From: Nitrospirota bacterium
GTDB lineage: Bacteria; Nitrospirota; Thermodesulfovibrionia; Thermodesulfovibrionales; JdFR-85
Direction of reading: 5' to 3'
Length of the DNA: 6,025 nucleotides
Assembly (NCBI GenBank): GCA_003232715.1
Contig: QIJG01000320.1
Span: 1-6,025, forward strand
Numbering within the stretch: position 1 is the first letter of the stretch; every line of letters begins with the position of its first letter. The notes under the pieces were generated by a model that saw only the letters and a list, made by a program, of their open reading frames with translations, did not search any database and was not told the origin of the DNA. Shown here piece by piece: positions 5,952-6,025 of this stretch. Both the position numbers and the translations under genes were made by a program.

Positions 5952-5981
5952 TCAGATAGATTTATTTTTTTTGAGCATTCT

Positions 5982-5987
5982 ATTATA
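5982..5987 (-). promoter_or_regulatory. Candidate -10 box of the ilvC promoter
   Basis: On the minus strand a perfect TATAAT (5987-5982) lies in TAATATAATAG, giving a predicted leader of about 35 nt before the ilvC ATG. The -35 is poor: GGTTTT at 6010-6005 with a 17-bp spacer. The short leader shows no branched-chain attenuator peptide, T-box or terminator, though sequence beyond the right edge is unseen. Confidence 0.45.
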
Positions 5988-6025
5988 TTACAGAGTCTTC
6001 TATAAAAACCACAGGAATTTTTTTG

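Overview
The window reads as ordinary bacterial chromosome from a didermic (Gram-negative-type) organism. The evidence for a didermic cell is a PglK/MsbA-type lipid-linked glycan exporter and a periplasmic-type metallopeptidase with a cleavable signal peptide. Moderate G+C, GGAGG-type ribosome sites and a C/G-run palindrome of the kind often dispersed in Nitrospirota and Desulfobacterota genomes make one of those phyla a reasonable guess. No rRNA or other marker is present, so this placement is weak inference.

Layout from left to right: (1) the 3' part of purN (+), encoding the folate-dependent glycinamide ribonucleotide formyltransferase of purine synthesis, cut by the left edge. (2) Convergent to it after a 33-bp gap, a complete 606-aa ABC exporter of the PglK-like lipid-linked oligosaccharide flippase type (-). 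(3) A 551-bp AT-rich intergenic region (2274-2824) between divergent genes, holding tandem AT repeats, inverted repeats, two back-to-back mini-ORFs and candidate promoters, but no recognisable gene. (4) A 371-aa nitronate monooxygenase/2-nitropropane dioxygenase-family flavoprotein (+) with a cysteine-containing C-terminal extension. (5) Convergent with zero intervening bases, a HExxH membrane-anchored metallopeptidase (-), whose best start is the ATG at 4877-4879 rather than the upstream TTG, ending in a seven-aspartate tail. (6) Upstream of it on the same strand, ilvC (-), ketol-acid reductoisomerase of branched-chain amino acid synthesis, with a strong ribosome site and a plausible -10 box near the right edge.

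ilvC and the metallopeptidase are probably one transcription unit, separated by 43 nt. That gap carries a GC-rich palindrome which can fold over the peptidase ribosome site and start codon. The other genes have no evident functional link: purine synthesis, envelope glycan export, nitronate detoxification and branched-chain amino acid synthesis are simply neighbours. I see no CRISPR array, transposase, tRNA, rRNA, phage or defence system. The most notable signals are the structured peptidase translation start, the small reading frames plus inverted repeats in the intergenic region, and the peptidase's polyaspartate tail encoded by a trinucleotide repeat.
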